DNA of 64,000 bases from JBGCEZ01 sp045106735 (GTDB lineage Bacteria; Planctomycetota; Phycisphaerae; Phycisphaerales; SM1A02): NCBI GenBank assembly GCA_045106735.1, contig JBGCEZ010000030.1, positions 1 to 64,000 of the forward strand, in the 5' to 3' direction. This document shows, in pieces, positions 1 through 8,395 of the stretch. Both the position numbers and the translations under genes were made by a program. The notes beneath the pieces are model-generated. The model searched no databases. It had not been told where the DNA came from and saw only the letters and a program-made list of their open reading frames with translations. Every line of letters starts with the position of its first letter. Within the stretch, counting starts at the first letter, position 1.

Positions 1-1287
1 CATGGCCGAGAAAATCGGCGCGATGAACGACCGGATCGCGCGGTTCGGCGACTCCACCGCCCGCGCAATCTCGTACGGCCGGGCCTGATCGATCATGCGA
101 TCCGGGAACTCCTCGTACATGGAGCGCAGAATCGGCAGGCGGCGCAGCTCGAAGCGGTCGGGGCCGAGGTCGTCGTTCGGGCCGTCGGTCGGGTCGGCGG
201 TCGGGCCGGCGGCGGAATCGCCCGCTTGCGACGTGGCGGCCACGCGCCCGCGGGCCGGGAACTGCCACAGCGACTGGGCTTGCTCGGTCAGGCAGAACTC
301 AATGAACCGCTTGGCCAGCTCCGGATCGGGCGCCCCACGGAGCATGGAAATCGGGTCGGGGTCGATGACCGTCGCCCCCGGCGGGTCGGCGTACCCGAGT
401 CGATCGGGATCGCCGGCCAAGACCATCGCCTGCGCTTGGTAGCGCCCGTAAAAGTCGATGCAGATGCCCATCGCCGCGTCGCCCTGGGTGACGTCGGTCG
501 GCGGCTTCAGGCTCGAAGCGCTGAAGTACCGCGAGTTCGCCGCCGCGCGGCGAAGAATCTGCCAACCGCGGGTCCAGCCCTCGCGCTGGAGGATTGCGTC
601 GAAGGCCGTGGTGATCGAGCCGGATTGGGCCGGGTTGACGAGCGCGACCCAGCCGTAGAGTTCCGGGGCCGTCAGGTCCGCCCAGGTACTCGGATCCGGC
701 GGCGCATCGGGCTGGCCGGAGACGGTGCCGAATGCGTCGGCCAGAGCATCGCGATTCCACAGGATGCCGAAGCCGGACACCGCGGTCCCGAACCAGTGGC
801 GGTCGGGGTCGTACAGCGGCGCGTCGCCGATCTGATTCGGTTGGCCGTAAATCGACTCGAGCCGGGACGCCGGAAAGTCCACGGGCGCCGAGATCGAAAT
901 CGTGACCTCGCGGCCATCGGGAGCCGTTGCGGTCACGCCCTTCTTCAGTTCGCCATGCTCGTACGAGCCGCCGCCGAACACCATGTCGGCGTTGCCGCCG
1001 GGTTCGCGGCCATCTTCGATCGCCCCTTCGTACTGGGCGATGAGCATCCGGCGAATCTCGCTCGTGCCGCCGGGCACGCTCCAGCGAATGACCGCCGGTT
1101 CGCCGTAGGTGTCTTCGTGCCACTTGGCGAAGGCCAACCCAAACTCGTGGCGGATCTGCTCGTTGTGCGGCGTGATGATGATCAGAGGACGAGCGTCCGG
1201 ATCAACCGGGGTCCGCCCTCCCTGAAGCGCCATCGGCGCGGCGAGGGTCAGCACAAACAGGACGAGGATGATGATGCGGGCGGTCAT
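1..1287 (-). CDS. ABC transporter extracellular solute-binding protein (partial)
   Basis: Periplasmic binding component of an ABC importer, resembling the Fe3+/FbpA-like family. The 429 visible residues start at ATG 1287 and run off the left edge, so the C-terminus is missing. An N-terminal hydrophobic stretch (about residues 4-20) looks like a signal peptide. The body has the alternating lobes of the family: an early segment (LIIITPHNEQIRHEFG) and later a LVNPAQSGS segment, typical of ligand-lobe closure, followed by a TAFDAIL helix. Near residue 325 is the usual DPELAKRFIEFCLTEQAQ helix. The substrate cannot be read from the sequence; no permease or ATPase is visible, though they may lie past the edge. 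It follows pyrF on the same strand after about 70 bp, but a functional link to pyrimidine synthesis is not expected. Confidence 0.8.
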   Translation of the reverse strand, partial: MTARIIILVLFVLTLAAPMALQGGRTPVDPDARPLIIITPHNEQIRHEFGLAFAKWHEDTYGEPAVIRWSVPGGTSEIRRMLIAQYEGAIEDGREPGGNADMVFGGGSYEHGELKKGVTATAPDGREVTISISAPVDFPASRLESIYGQPNQIGDAPLYDPDRHWFGTAVSGFGILWNRDALADAFGTVSGQPDAPPDPSTWADLTAPELYGWVALVNPAQSGSITTAFDAILQREGWTRGWQILRRAAANSRYFSASSLKPPTDVTQGDAAMGICIDFYGRYQAQAMVLAGDPDRLGYADPPGATVIDPDPISMLRGAPDPELAKRFIEFCLTEQAQSLWQFPARGRVAATSQAGDSAAGPTADPTDGPNDDLGPDRFELRRLPILRSMYEEFPDRMIDQARPYEIARAVESPNRAIRSFIAPIFSAM

Positions 1288-1357
1288 GGGATCGTCAACG
1301 CTAGCCGATGCGGAGAAAAACTGCCGGCCGATCGTGGCCGGAACCCGAGGGCGGACG

Positions 1358-2323
1358 TCATCGCGCCCCGGTGGCCGAACCGACATCGGATGCAAGTTGT
1401 TCCGCCGCCGCGGCCACCGCGCCCGTCCAGTCGGTTCCAGCCGGCGCGGGGGCGTAGATCACCGAACGGCTGGCCGTGACGATCGCCCCCTCGCCGTCCC
1501 GAAAGCACGGCAGCACGTCGGCCACCCCGCCGCCCTGGGCTCCGTATCCGGGCACGAGGAACGGCTGCTGCGGCAAACTCGCTCGATGGTTGGCCGCGTC
1601 AACCGGACGCGTGGCCCCGACCACCGCCCCGAGCCCGCTCCACCCACGCTCGCCGAGGTGGGCCGCCCCGGCCTCGCGAATCATCTCGCCGACGACGTCG
1701 GCCACGGAGGTCGCCGGAGCCAGAGCGGTTGGCGACGCGGTTGGCGACGCGGTCGGCGACGCGGACGCGGTCGAACCGCCCGACGATCGCGGCATCACCG
1801 GCGTCGACTGCAGCTGGTCCCCGCTGGGATTGCTCGTGCGAACCAGGGCAAAGACGCCAAGCCCGGCCTCCAGCAGTGGGTCGATCCCGTCCATTCCCAG
1901 GTACGGACTGGCCGTCATCCAATGGGCCCCCATCGCCGCCGCCGCCGCCCCGTAGTGGGCCGCGGTGGTGCCGATGTCGCCGCGTTTGACGTCCAAGATG
2001 ACGATGCCGCCGCCGGCCCGAATGCGCTGGCAGATTCGCTCGAGCACCGCGACCCCGCCGCTGCCGAATCGCTCGAAGCAGGCCGACTGCGGCTTGATCG
2101 CCGGGACATGCGGCAGCGCCGCGTCGACCACGCCCTCGCAGAACCGCTCGATCGCCCGGCACGCAGCCTCGCCGGTGGCCGAGGCGGGCTGGAGGGCGGC
2201 CGGCAATCGGTCGATGACCGGGTCGAGGCCGACGCAAACCGGCGCCCGGCATCGTTCGATGGCGGCCATGAGCTGGTCGGCGGCGGCGGCGGGTCCGGTG
2301 GTGGGCGGCGCGGGGTGGGACAT
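1358..2323 (-). CDS. pyrF: Orotidine 5'-phosphate decarboxylase (class 2)
   Basis: Catalyses the last step of UMP synthesis, decarboxylating OMP. Start chosen at ATG 2323 (MSHPAPP), giving 321 residues; upstream in-frame sequence is non-coding and overlaps divergent DUF971 sequence. The catalytic Lys/Asp cluster is clear (ILDVKRGDIGTTA), and the class 2 (mycobacterial-type) signatures are present: CVGLDP near the N-terminus, ALVRTSNPSG, and FLVPGYGAQGG with IVTASRSVIYA near the end. Between the RTSNPSG strand and the following helix there is an unusual Ser/Thr/Pro/Ala insertion containing three SPTA units encoded by a 12-bp tandem repeat. The family is certain; only the start is an inference. 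Confidence 0.95.
   Translation of the reverse strand: MSHPAPPTTGPAAAADQLMAAIERCRAPVCVGLDPVIDRLPAALQPASATGEAACRAIERFCEGVVDAALPHVPAIKPQSACFERFGSGGVAVLERICQRIRAGGGIVILDVKRGDIGTTAAHYGAAAAAMGAHWMTASPYLGMDGIDPLLEAGLGVFALVRTSNPSGDQLQSTPVMPRSSGGSTASASPTASPTASPTALAPATSVADVVGEMIREAGAAHLGERGWSGLGAVVGATRPVDAANHRASLPQQPFLVPGYGAQGGGVADVLPCFRDGEGAIVTASRSVIYAPAPAGTDWTGAVAAAAEQLASDVGSATGAR
1725..1760. repeat. 12-bp tandem repeat inside pyrF
   Basis: Three adjacent copies of GCGGTTGGCGAC or GCGGTCGGCGAC. The unit is a multiple of three, so it keeps the pyrF frame and adds Ser-Pro-Thr-Ala repeats to the protein on the minus strand. Confidence 0.85.
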
Positions 2324-2452
2324 GGGACGTCGGGCTCCGGTGGTGCGGACGGGATTCCGCCGGCAGTATCCCCCCTTTTGGATTTTCCCGCCCTCGCCGG
2401 ATCCGGCCCCCGTCCTCCTCGTACCGGCCACATGCCGCGGCCCCGCGCGACC

Positions 2453-2458
2453 TACACT
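2453..2458 (+). promoter_or_regulatory. Probable -10 element for the DUF971 gene
   Basis: TACACT lies 9 bp before ATG 2468. No convincing -35 is seen. If used, transcription would begin at or within a few bases of the start codon, giving a leaderless or near-leaderless mRNA. Confidence 0.4.
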
Positions 2459-2467
2459 GCTCCCGAC

Positions 2468-2857
2468 ATGCACGAAGCCCCCGCCCATCTTGATCTCGAC
2501 CGCGAACGCCACCTGACCATCACGTGGTCCGATGGGACGACGAGCACCTACCCGATCGCCTGGCTCCGGAAGATGAGCCCGTCGGCCGACGCCCGCGAGC
2601 TGCGCGACGAGATGGCCCGCAACCCGCTGACCATCCTGCCCTCTGGCCCCGCCGCCGGCCCGCTCACCGCGCTGGACGCGGAATTGATCGGCAACTACGC
2701 CATCCGGATTCGGTTCTCCGACGGCCACTCGACAGGGATCTACACCTGGGGCTACCTCCGGTCCATCGACCCGGCCCGGCCGGCCGACGCAACGGCGGCG
2801 GCAGCACAGGCGCCGGCCGAGGCCCACTCGAATCAACCCCCGGACGCCACGGCATGA
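2468..2857 (+). CDS. DUF971 / GBBH-like N-terminal domain protein
   Basis: A small protein (129 residues) made of one DUF971 domain, the fold also found at the N-terminus of gamma-butyrobetaine hydroxylases. Stand-alone members are often near Mrp or Fe-S genes, and their role is unsettled. Visible family marks are LTITWSDGTTSTYPIAWLR at residues about 16-34, and the paired GNYAIRIRFSDGHSTGIYTW near residues 75-95. Start ATG 2468 was chosen because it sits just after a TACACT element and the homology begins about 15 residues later. The last codon overlaps the thioesterase start (ATGA at 2854-2857), so the two are probably translationally coupled. The C-terminal tail is Ala/Pro-rich. Confidence 0.85.
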   Translation: MHEAPAHLDLDRERHLTITWSDGTTSTYPIAWLRKMSPSADARELRDEMARNPLTILPSGPAAGPLTALDAELIGNYAIRIRFSDGHSTGIYTWGYLRSIDPARPADATAAAAQAPAEAHSNQPPDATA

Positions 2858-3354
2858 TCGGCGTGCCCGAGATGCGTCCCGTCGAGATCGCCGCTGCGTT
2901 CGCCCCGGCCGACCTGGACATTCCGCATCCGTCGCCTTTCGTGGCCGAAGTGATCGCCGGCGACGGCGACCTCAGCCAGTCGGTTCCCCACGTCAACAAC
3001 GTCGTGTACCTGTCCTGGGTTGACCGGGCCGCCGAACTCCACGCGGACGCCCTGGGTTTCACCCGCGAACGCATGTCGGCCGAAGGACGCATCTGGTTCG
3101 TCGCGTCGCACTCCATCGACTACCTCGCCGAGGTCTTCGCCGACGAACGAATCCTCGCCTACACCTGGATCGCCGAACATCGCCGCGTCCGCACGCGGCG
3201 CGACACGCTGCTGGTGCGAGCCAGCGACGCCGCGCCGGTCTGCCGGGCGAGCAGCCACTGGGTCATGGTGGACCTCGAAACGCGTCGGCCGGTTCGCCAG
3301 GTCACCGAGCTCATCGCCGCCTTCGAACCGCTGGTCGTGGACGCCAGCCGATGA
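2854..3354 (+). CDS. Acyl-CoA thioesterase, 4HBT hotdog family
   Basis: Predicted hotdog-fold thioesterase that hydrolyses acyl-CoA or a related thioester. It has 166 residues, close to the 130-150 typical of YbgC/FadM-like enzymes plus a short N-terminal extension. The active-site region reads SVPHVNNVVYLSWVDRAAE (about residues 45-63), with HVNNVVYLSW matching the family's usual D-x-x-GHVNNxxY pattern, although the usual Asp is not obvious here. Later, ILAYTWIAEHRRVRTRRDTLL is the conserved central strand. The start overlaps the upstream stop (ATGA), and the end overlaps the following glycosyltransferase start (ATGA at 3351-3354), so it lies in a tight three-gene string. An internal ATG at 2872 is an alternative start. 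Confidence 0.8.
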   Translation: MIGVPEMRPVEIAAAFAPADLDIPHPSPFVAEVIAGDGDLSQSVPHVNNVVYLSWVDRAAELHADALGFTRERMSAEGRIWFVASHSIDYLAEVFADERILAYTWIAEHRRVRTRRDTLLVRASDAAPVCRASSHWVMVDLETRRPVRQVTELIAAFEPLVVDASR

Positions 3355-4445
3355 CCGATGCCCTGCATCTCGGGTTCGTGTACGACGACGAGGCGCTCAC
3401 GGCCGAGGCGCCGACCATCAACCGCCTGGGCGTCGGCCTGCTGGCCGAGGGGCACCGCGTGATGCGGGTCGTCTCGCCGGCCGGATCGGCGACGATCGAC
3501 CGACTCTCGCTGGCCACCCGCATCGAGATGCCGATGTCGACGCCGCCGTGGCTGCGGCGGGCTCGCGCGGCCGACGCATTGGCGGCCATGAAGTCGGCCA
3601 TCCCCGATCTGTTCATCGTCCGTGGCAATGGCGCCTGGACCGCCGCGGCCGACCTCGCCCTGGCCGCCGAACGGCCGCTGTTGGCCGACGTCTGGCGACC
3701 GGCGGACGTTGGCCGGGTCGCCCGGCTCGTGCGGCGCGGGCGTTTCGCCGGAGCGATCGCCCCGGCGGCGTCGATCGCCGCCGCCTTGCAGCGCGAACTC
3801 GGGGCCGCGAGGGTCCGGGCGGTCCCCCTCGGCGTGGGCGTTCCCGCCACCGCCCGCCCGGTGCTCGCCCGCCCGGACGACGCCATCACCATCGCCGTGG
3901 TCGGCTCGGGCGATGACCTGGCCGCCTGGCGTTCGGTCCTCAGCGGCTTGTCCATGCTCTGCCGCGAGATGCCGCAGATCGAGCTGTTCGTGGAACTCGG
4001 CGGCAGCATCGCCCACGCCATTTGGCGCGAGGCTCGCCGGCTGGACCTCCTCGGCCAGATGACGGCGATCGAGGAGATCAGCGAGGTTCGGCGACTGCTG
4101 ACCCGCTGCGACATGATGGTGCTGCCCGAACCGCTGTCCGAAGCCCGGTCGATCATCTTGGAGGCCATGGCCATCGGCATGCCGGTCGTCGGGGTCGAGG
4201 ATCCGCTGCACCCATTTCTCCGCGATGGCGAAACCGCCGACGTGTTGGCCACCCCGTTGCCGCCCGAGCCAGAGGCCTGGTCCGCCGTGCTCGGCCGCCG
4301 CCTGAGCGATGCGGCCGAGGCCCGGGCCCTCGGACTCCACGGCCGCCACGAGATCGAAGTCAGCCACCGCTCAAGTCATCGGATCGAGCGACTCGCCGAC
4401 GCCGCCGCCCACCTGATCGGCCGCGACACACCCGCCCCGTCCTGA
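3351..4445 (+). CDS. Glycosyltransferase, GT-B fold (GT4-like)
   Basis: A 364-residue predicted cytoplasmic glycosyltransferase with two Rossmann-like lobes. The C-terminal lobe holds the recognisable donor-binding region: LLTRCDMMVLPEPLSEARS followed by IILEAMAIGMPVVGVEDP and RDGETADVL, matching the E-x7-E region of GT4 enzymes (residues about 255-305). The N-terminal lobe is divergent, so acceptor and sugar cannot be named. It starts inside the stop codon of the thioesterase (ATGA) and ends 32 bp before pdxA, which has its own promoter-like elements. There is no signal peptide or membrane segment. Confidence 0.75.
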   Translation: MTDALHLGFVYDDEALTAEAPTINRLGVGLLAEGHRVMRVVSPAGSATIDRLSLATRIEMPMSTPPWLRRARAADALAAMKSAIPDLFIVRGNGAWTAAADLALAAERPLLADVWRPADVGRVARLVRRGRFAGAIAPAASIAAALQRELGAARVRAVPLGVGVPATARPVLARPDDAITIAVVGSGDDLAAWRSVLSGLSMLCREMPQIELFVELGGSIAHAIWREARRLDLLGQMTAIEEISEVRRLLTRCDMMVLPEPLSEARSIILEAMAIGMPVVGVEDPLHPFLRDGETADVLATPLPPEPEAWSAVLGRRLSDAAEARALGLHGRHEIEVSHRSSHRIERLADAAAHLIGRDTPAPS

Positions 4446-4471
4446 CCTCGGAACCTCCCGGAACCTACAGT
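4442..4471 (+). promoter_or_regulatory. Promoter of pdxA
   Basis: CTGACC (4442-4447), an 18-bp spacer and TACAGT (4466-4471). The -10 ends 6 bp before ATG 4478, so the transcript should be leaderless or nearly so. The -35 matches the one seen before tRNA-Ser. Confidence 0.5.
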
Positions 4472-4477
4472 CCTCCC

Positions 4478-5527
4478 ATGTCCGGTCCTGATTCTTCCCG
4501 TCCCACCGTCGCCATCACCATGGGCGATCTCGCCGGCATCGGCCCGGAAGTCATCGTTCGCGCGCTGGCCGATCCCGAGCTCCGGCGCCGCGCCCGGTTC
4601 GTCGTGTACGGCCACAACGCCTCGCTGACGGTGGAAGCCGATCGCCTCGGCATGGATCCCAACTGGTTCCGCGTCGGGCACGATTCGGATCGCACCACGC
4701 GGCCGATGACCGAGGACGTCGTCGTCTTCGACTTCCCCGGCTACGAGCAGTACGTCAGCGTCTCTCGCGGCCCGTCCAAGGCCGCCGGCCACTCGAGCAA
4801 GACGTTTGTCGAGACGGCCATCGCCGACGCGATGCGGCCGGCGACCGACGCCCGGCACGTCGACGCGATCGTCACCGCCCCGATCAGCAAAGAGTCGTGG
4901 TCGATGGCCGGGTTCAAATGGCCGGGACACACCGAGCTCTTCGCCCACCGAACGCGCACCAAGCGATCGGCCATGATGTTCGTCAGCCCCCGCATGCGCG
5001 TGATCCTCGCCACCACGCACATCCCGCTCATGAAGCTGCGCGACGATCTGACCATCGGCCGCGTGCACGAACCGATCGATCTGGGACACGCGGCCTGCCA
5101 AGAGCTCGGCATCGAGTCGCCGCGGATCGCCGTGTGCGGCTTGAATCCTCACGCCGGCGAGCAAGGGATGTTCGGCGACGAAGAACGTCGGCTGATATCC
5201 CCGGCGATCGACGTGGCCAAGCAGAACGGCATCGACGTCCACGGGCCGTTCCCGGCCGACACGGTCTTCATTCGCGCGGCGGCCGGCGATTGGGACCTGG
5301 TGGTGGCGATGTACCACGACCAGGGTTTGATTCCCGTCAAGCTGCTCGGCTGGGACAAGGCGGTCAACTGGACCGTTGGCCTGCCGATTGTCCGCACCAG
5401 TCCTGACCACGGCACCGCCTTTGACATTGCCGGCCGCGGCAAAGCGAGCGAAGGCTCGATCGTGGCGGCCATCGAACTCGCGGTTGAATTGGCCGAGCGC
5501 CGAATGGCCAGCGCCGCGGCCAACTGA
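4478..5527 (+). CDS. pdxA: 4-hydroxythreonine-4-phosphate dehydrogenase
   Basis: NAD(P)-dependent, metal-requiring enzyme of the DXP-dependent pyridoxal phosphate pathway, oxidising 4-phosphohydroxy-L-threonine. It has 349 residues, against about 330 usual. N-terminal ITMGDLAGIGPEV is the family signature (usually GDPAGIGPE). Substrate and metal residues appear in TAPISKESW, the WPGHTELFA segment, ATTHIPL, GLNPHAGEQGMFGDEE and AMYHDQGLIPVK. The C-terminal RTSPDHGTAFDIAGRGKAS is also diagnostic. Start ATG 4478 was chosen because it fits the family N-terminus and lies just after a -10-like hexamer; the longer upstream frame overlaps the glycosyltransferase and is not coding. Confidence 0.96.
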   Translation: MSGPDSSRPTVAITMGDLAGIGPEVIVRALADPELRRRARFVVYGHNASLTVEADRLGMDPNWFRVGHDSDRTTRPMTEDVVVFDFPGYEQYVSVSRGPSKAAGHSSKTFVETAIADAMRPATDARHVDAIVTAPISKESWSMAGFKWPGHTELFAHRTRTKRSAMMFVSPRMRVILATTHIPLMKLRDDLTIGRVHEPIDLGHAACQELGIESPRIAVCGLNPHAGEQGMFGDEERRLISPAIDVAKQNGIDVHGPFPADTVFIRAAAGDWDLVVAMYHDQGLIPVKLLGWDKAVNWTVGLPIVRTSPDHGTAFDIAGRGKASEGSIVAAIELAVELAERRMASAAAN

Positions 5528-5564
5528 TCCGTCGCCCCCTGCATCAACCGAACGGAGCTCTTCC

Positions 5565-6071
5565 ATGCGCGCCCAACTGCTCGCCACCTACGCCGACACC
5601 CTCGATCTTGCGGGCCGCTTGACCGCCGACGTGCCGGACGACCGGTTCGCCGAGGTCCCGCACGCCGGGGCCAAGCATCCCGGCTGGGTGCTCGGGCACC
5701 ACTGCTTGGCCTCCGGCATGCTGTCCGGATTGCTGGCCGACGACGAAGCAGAAGCCAAGGGCCTGGGCGGCGTGCCGATGTCCTTGGCCGCGGCCGCCGC
5801 GCCCGGCACCGAACCCACCGCCGATCGCTCGGCCTATGGCTCGCGCGATGACCTGCTGGCCGAACTGACCCGCGTGCACGAGGTCTGCATCGAACGCTTC
5901 AGCGCGGCTGACGACGCCCTGCTGGCCCGCCCGCTGCCGATCGCCGACTACCGCTCGTTCTGGCCGACGATCGGCGACGCCGCGTTCTACCTCCTGGGCC
6001 GGCACGAACCGTGGCACCTCGGACAGCTCACCGCGTGGCGGCAGGCGGCCGGGTTCGGCGGCCTGGCCTGA
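5565..6071 (+). CDS. DinB-family (four-helix bundle) protein
   Basis: A 168-residue DinB/DUF664-like protein, a fold that usually binds a divalent metal through three histidines and includes thiol-dependent transferases and many members of unknown role. Here the candidate metal ligands are the His pair in WVLGHHCLA (about residue 45) and the GRHEPWHLGQL motif near residue 155, which is the classic C-terminal signature. Start ATG 5565 gives the normal first helix (QLLATYADTLDLAGRL). It lies 37 bp after pdxA and probably shares its transcript. The actual reaction cannot be inferred. Confidence 0.75.
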   Translation: MRAQLLATYADTLDLAGRLTADVPDDRFAEVPHAGAKHPGWVLGHHCLASGMLSGLLADDEAEAKGLGGVPMSLAAAAAPGTEPTADRSAYGSRDDLLAELTRVHEVCIERFSAADDALLARPLPIADYRSFWPTIGDAAFYLLGRHEPWHLGQLTAWRQAAGFGGLA

Positions 6072-6112
6072 TGGCGACCGGCTGACCGGACGGCGACGGG
6101 CAGGGCCCCCGC

Positions 6113-6118
6113 TACAAT
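6113..6118 (+). promoter_or_regulatory. Probable -10 element for glyQS
   Basis: TACAAT ends 9 bp before ATG 6128. CTGACC at 6082-6087 is too far away (25 bp) to be a standard -35. The position again points to a leaderless transcript. Confidence 0.45.
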
Positions 6119-6127
6119 GGCCGCCCC

Positions 6128-7717
6128 ATGAGCCAATCACCCGCTGCGTCCGCCCCCTCGAACGATGCCACGCCCGTACGCATGGACGACCTGGTCGCCC
6201 TGTGCAAGCGGCGCGGCTTCATCTTTCCGGCCAGCGAGATTTACGGGGGCCTGAACGGCTTCTGGGACTACGGGCCGCTCGGCACCGAGCTGAAGAACAA
6301 CCTGCGGGATGCCTGGTGGCACGACACGGTCAAGTGTCCGCCCATCGGCCCCGACGGCGACCCGCTCTCGATCGTCGGCCTCGATACGTCCATCATCCAG
6401 AACCCGCGGGTCTGGGAAGCGTCCGGCCATGTCGGCGGATTCAACGACCCCATGGTCGACTGCCGCGAGACCAAGAGTCGCTACCGGGCGGACCACGTCA
6501 CCGTTTGGCGCATCCACGCGGCCGACACCGGCGAGGCGATCGGGCCGGCCTTTGCCTCGGTGGCCGACGATCCGAACGACGATGAACAGCTGATGGACGC
6601 CCACAAGAAGGCGTCGCAGCAGATCATTCGAAAGAACGATCTCGAGGGCCGCGGATTCCGCGTGGAGCGGATTGATGGCGCCCTCGAAGACGATGCGGTG
6701 CGCGGCGAGACGATCGCCCCCGGAGCCAAGGAACGCGGCACGTTGACCGAGCCGCGGGCCTTCAACCTGATGTTCCGCACGTTCATCGGCGCGACCGGCG
6801 GCGACGACAACACGGCGTACCTGCGGCCCGAAACGGCCCAGGGCATCTTCCTGAACTACAAGAACGTCCTCGACACCATGCGGGTGAAGGTGCCGTTCGG
6901 CATCGCCCAGGTCGGCAAGGCCTTCCGCAACGAAGTCACGCCACGGAACTACATCTTCCGCTCGCGCGAGTTCGAACAAATGGAGATCGAGTTCTTCTGC
7001 CCGCCGGATGAGGCGCAGAAGTGGTACGAATTCTGGTGCGATCTGCGAAAGAACTGGTGGCCGACGGTCGGCGTTTCCACCGCCAACCTGCAGATGCGTC
7101 AGCACGATTCCGACGAACTCGCCCACTACGCGAAGGAAGGCTGCGGCACGTTCGACGTGGAGTACCGCTTCCCGTTCACCAGCCCCGGGTACGGCGAACT
7201 TGAGGGCGTGGCCCACCGCGGCAACTACGACCTGACCCAGCACCAGACCCACGGCGGGACCAAGCTCGAGTACTTCGATCCCGACACCAAGTCGCGATAC
7301 GTGCCCCACGTCATCGAGCCGTCGGCCGGACTGTCGCGCGGCGTGCTCGCCGTGCTGTGCGATGCGTACACCCCCGACGACACCCGCCCGAGCAAGGTGT
7401 ACATGAAGTTCCACCCGCGGATCGCCCCGATCAAGGCGGCGATCTTCCCGCTGGTCAACAAGGACGGCATGCCGGAAGTCGCGAGAAAGCTCTACGACGA
7501 ACTGCGGACGCGATACGCGGTGCAGCTCGATGTGAAGCAGAACATCGGCAAGCGTTACGCCCGAATGGACGAAGCGGGCACGCCGTACTGCTTCACCATC
7601 GATGCCGACACGCTGACCGACCAAACGGTCACGGTGCGTGAGCGCGACAGCCAGTCGCAGGAGCGCATCGCCATCAGCCAAGTGGCGAGCTTCCTGGCCG
7701 AGCGCATCGGCTCGTGA
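6128..7717 (+). CDS. glyQS: Glycyl-tRNA synthetase (alpha2 type)
   Basis: Class II aminoacyl-tRNA synthetase charging tRNA-Gly, of the single-chain dimeric form and not the GlyQ/GlyS tetramer. It has 529 residues. Motifs in order: CKRRGFIFPASEIYGGLNGFWDYGPLG at the N-terminus, motif 2 around FGIAQVGKAFRNEVTPRNYIFRSREFEQMEIEFF, then the ELEGVAHRGNYDL segment that recognises glycine, VIEPSAGLSRGVLAVL, and the anticodon-binding domain (PRIAPIKAAIFPLV to the end). The first 17 residues are a low-complexity extension; an internal ATG at 6182 (MDDLVALC) is an alternative start. The stop overlaps the GTG start of the next gene. Confidence 0.97.
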   Translation: MSQSPAASAPSNDATPVRMDDLVALCKRRGFIFPASEIYGGLNGFWDYGPLGTELKNNLRDAWWHDTVKCPPIGPDGDPLSIVGLDTSIIQNPRVWEASGHVGGFNDPMVDCRETKSRYRADHVTVWRIHAADTGEAIGPAFASVADDPNDDEQLMDAHKKASQQIIRKNDLEGRGFRVERIDGALEDDAVRGETIAPGAKERGTLTEPRAFNLMFRTFIGATGGDDNTAYLRPETAQGIFLNYKNVLDTMRVKVPFGIAQVGKAFRNEVTPRNYIFRSREFEQMEIEFFCPPDEAQKWYEFWCDLRKNWWPTVGVSTANLQMRQHDSDELAHYAKEGCGTFDVEYRFPFTSPGYGELEGVAHRGNYDLTQHQTHGGTKLEYFDPDTKSRYVPHVIEPSAGLSRGVLAVLCDAYTPDDTRPSKVYMKFHPRIAPIKAAIFPLVNKDGMPEVARKLYDELRTRYAVQLDVKQNIGKRYARMDEAGTPYCFTIDADTLTDQTVTVRERDSQSQERIAISQVASFLAERIGS

Positions 7718-8124
7718 GCGACGCGGCGGAAACGCCGGTGAACGCGGGAACGCCCGCCGCGCCCCCCGCCTCGCCACCCGCGGCACTCCCCGACCTGCCG
7801 GATCCGGCGGCGTTCTTTGACGTGGACCTGCGGGTCGCCCGGATCACCGCGGCCGAGCCGAACCCCAAGGCCCGCGTCCCGGCCTACGTCCTGACGCTGG
7901 ATCTTGGACCGCTGGGCCCCCGCACGAGCAGCGCCCAGTTGACCGAACGCTACGCGCCAGCGGAGCTCGTCGGCCGCCTGGTGATCGTCGCCGCCAATCT
8001 GGGAGCGCGCCGGATCGCCGGCGTGAAGTCGCAGGTGCTCGTGCTCGGAGCGTCGGACGCGGCCGGCCAGACCGCCTTGCTTGGGGTCGAGCCCGGCACG
8101 CCGCCGGGCTCCCGCGTCCACTGA
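7714..8124 (+). CDS. CsaA-like tRNA-binding domain protein
   Basis: A 136-residue protein with one OB-fold tRNA-binding domain, as in CsaA and the C-terminus of some MetRS. The signature is at residues about 38-135: FFDVDLRVARITAAEPNPKARVPAYVLTLDLGPLGPRTSSAQLT, then LVGRLVIVAANL, GARRIAGVKSQVLVLGA and the GVEPGTPPGSRVH ending. CsaA proteins bind tRNA and have been linked to export-chaperone activity; which role applies here is unknown. The first ~35 residues are an Ala/Pro-rich extension. The GTG start at 7714 overlaps the glyQS stop (GTGA), so the gene is probably translated by coupling, and the pairing with a tRNA synthetase fits tRNA binding. Confidence 0.85.
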   Translation: MSDAAETPVNAGTPAAPPASPPAALPDLPDPAAFFDVDLRVARITAAEPNPKARVPAYVLTLDLGPLGPRTSSAQLTERYAPAELVGRLVIVAANLGARRIAGVKSQVLVLGASDAAGQTALLGVEPGTPPGSRVH

Positions 8125-8383
8125 TCGCGCGGGCCGCCTCGGGCTCAGCGACTGCCGACCGCTGGTCGCCGACCGCTCACGGCCAGCCGTTCAGCGACGG
8201 CAATCTGCGGGTCCCGCTCGCTCCATCGGCTCCACCCGATCCACAACCTTCGCCCCCCGCGTGACTTGGGACCACGACACGCGTTCGGGACCACCTGTCG
8301 CGCACTTTCGGCCGGGGGCTGCCCCCAGTACGATCCCCCGACGCGCGAGGCGGACGGTCCCGTCTCCATCGCACCCCACTGCT

Positions 8384-8390
8384 GAGGAGG
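8384..8390 (+). promoter_or_regulatory. Strong ribosome binding site of the first bactofilin gene
   Basis: GAGGAGG five bases before ATG 8396. It fixes the start within a much longer open frame and contrasts with the many genes here that lack any such site. Confidence 0.75.
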
Positions 8391-8395
8391 CACGG

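Noticed and set aside
6137..7786. 549-residue minus-strand frame
   Set aside because: Complete antisense of glycyl-tRNA synthetase, which has clear motifs.
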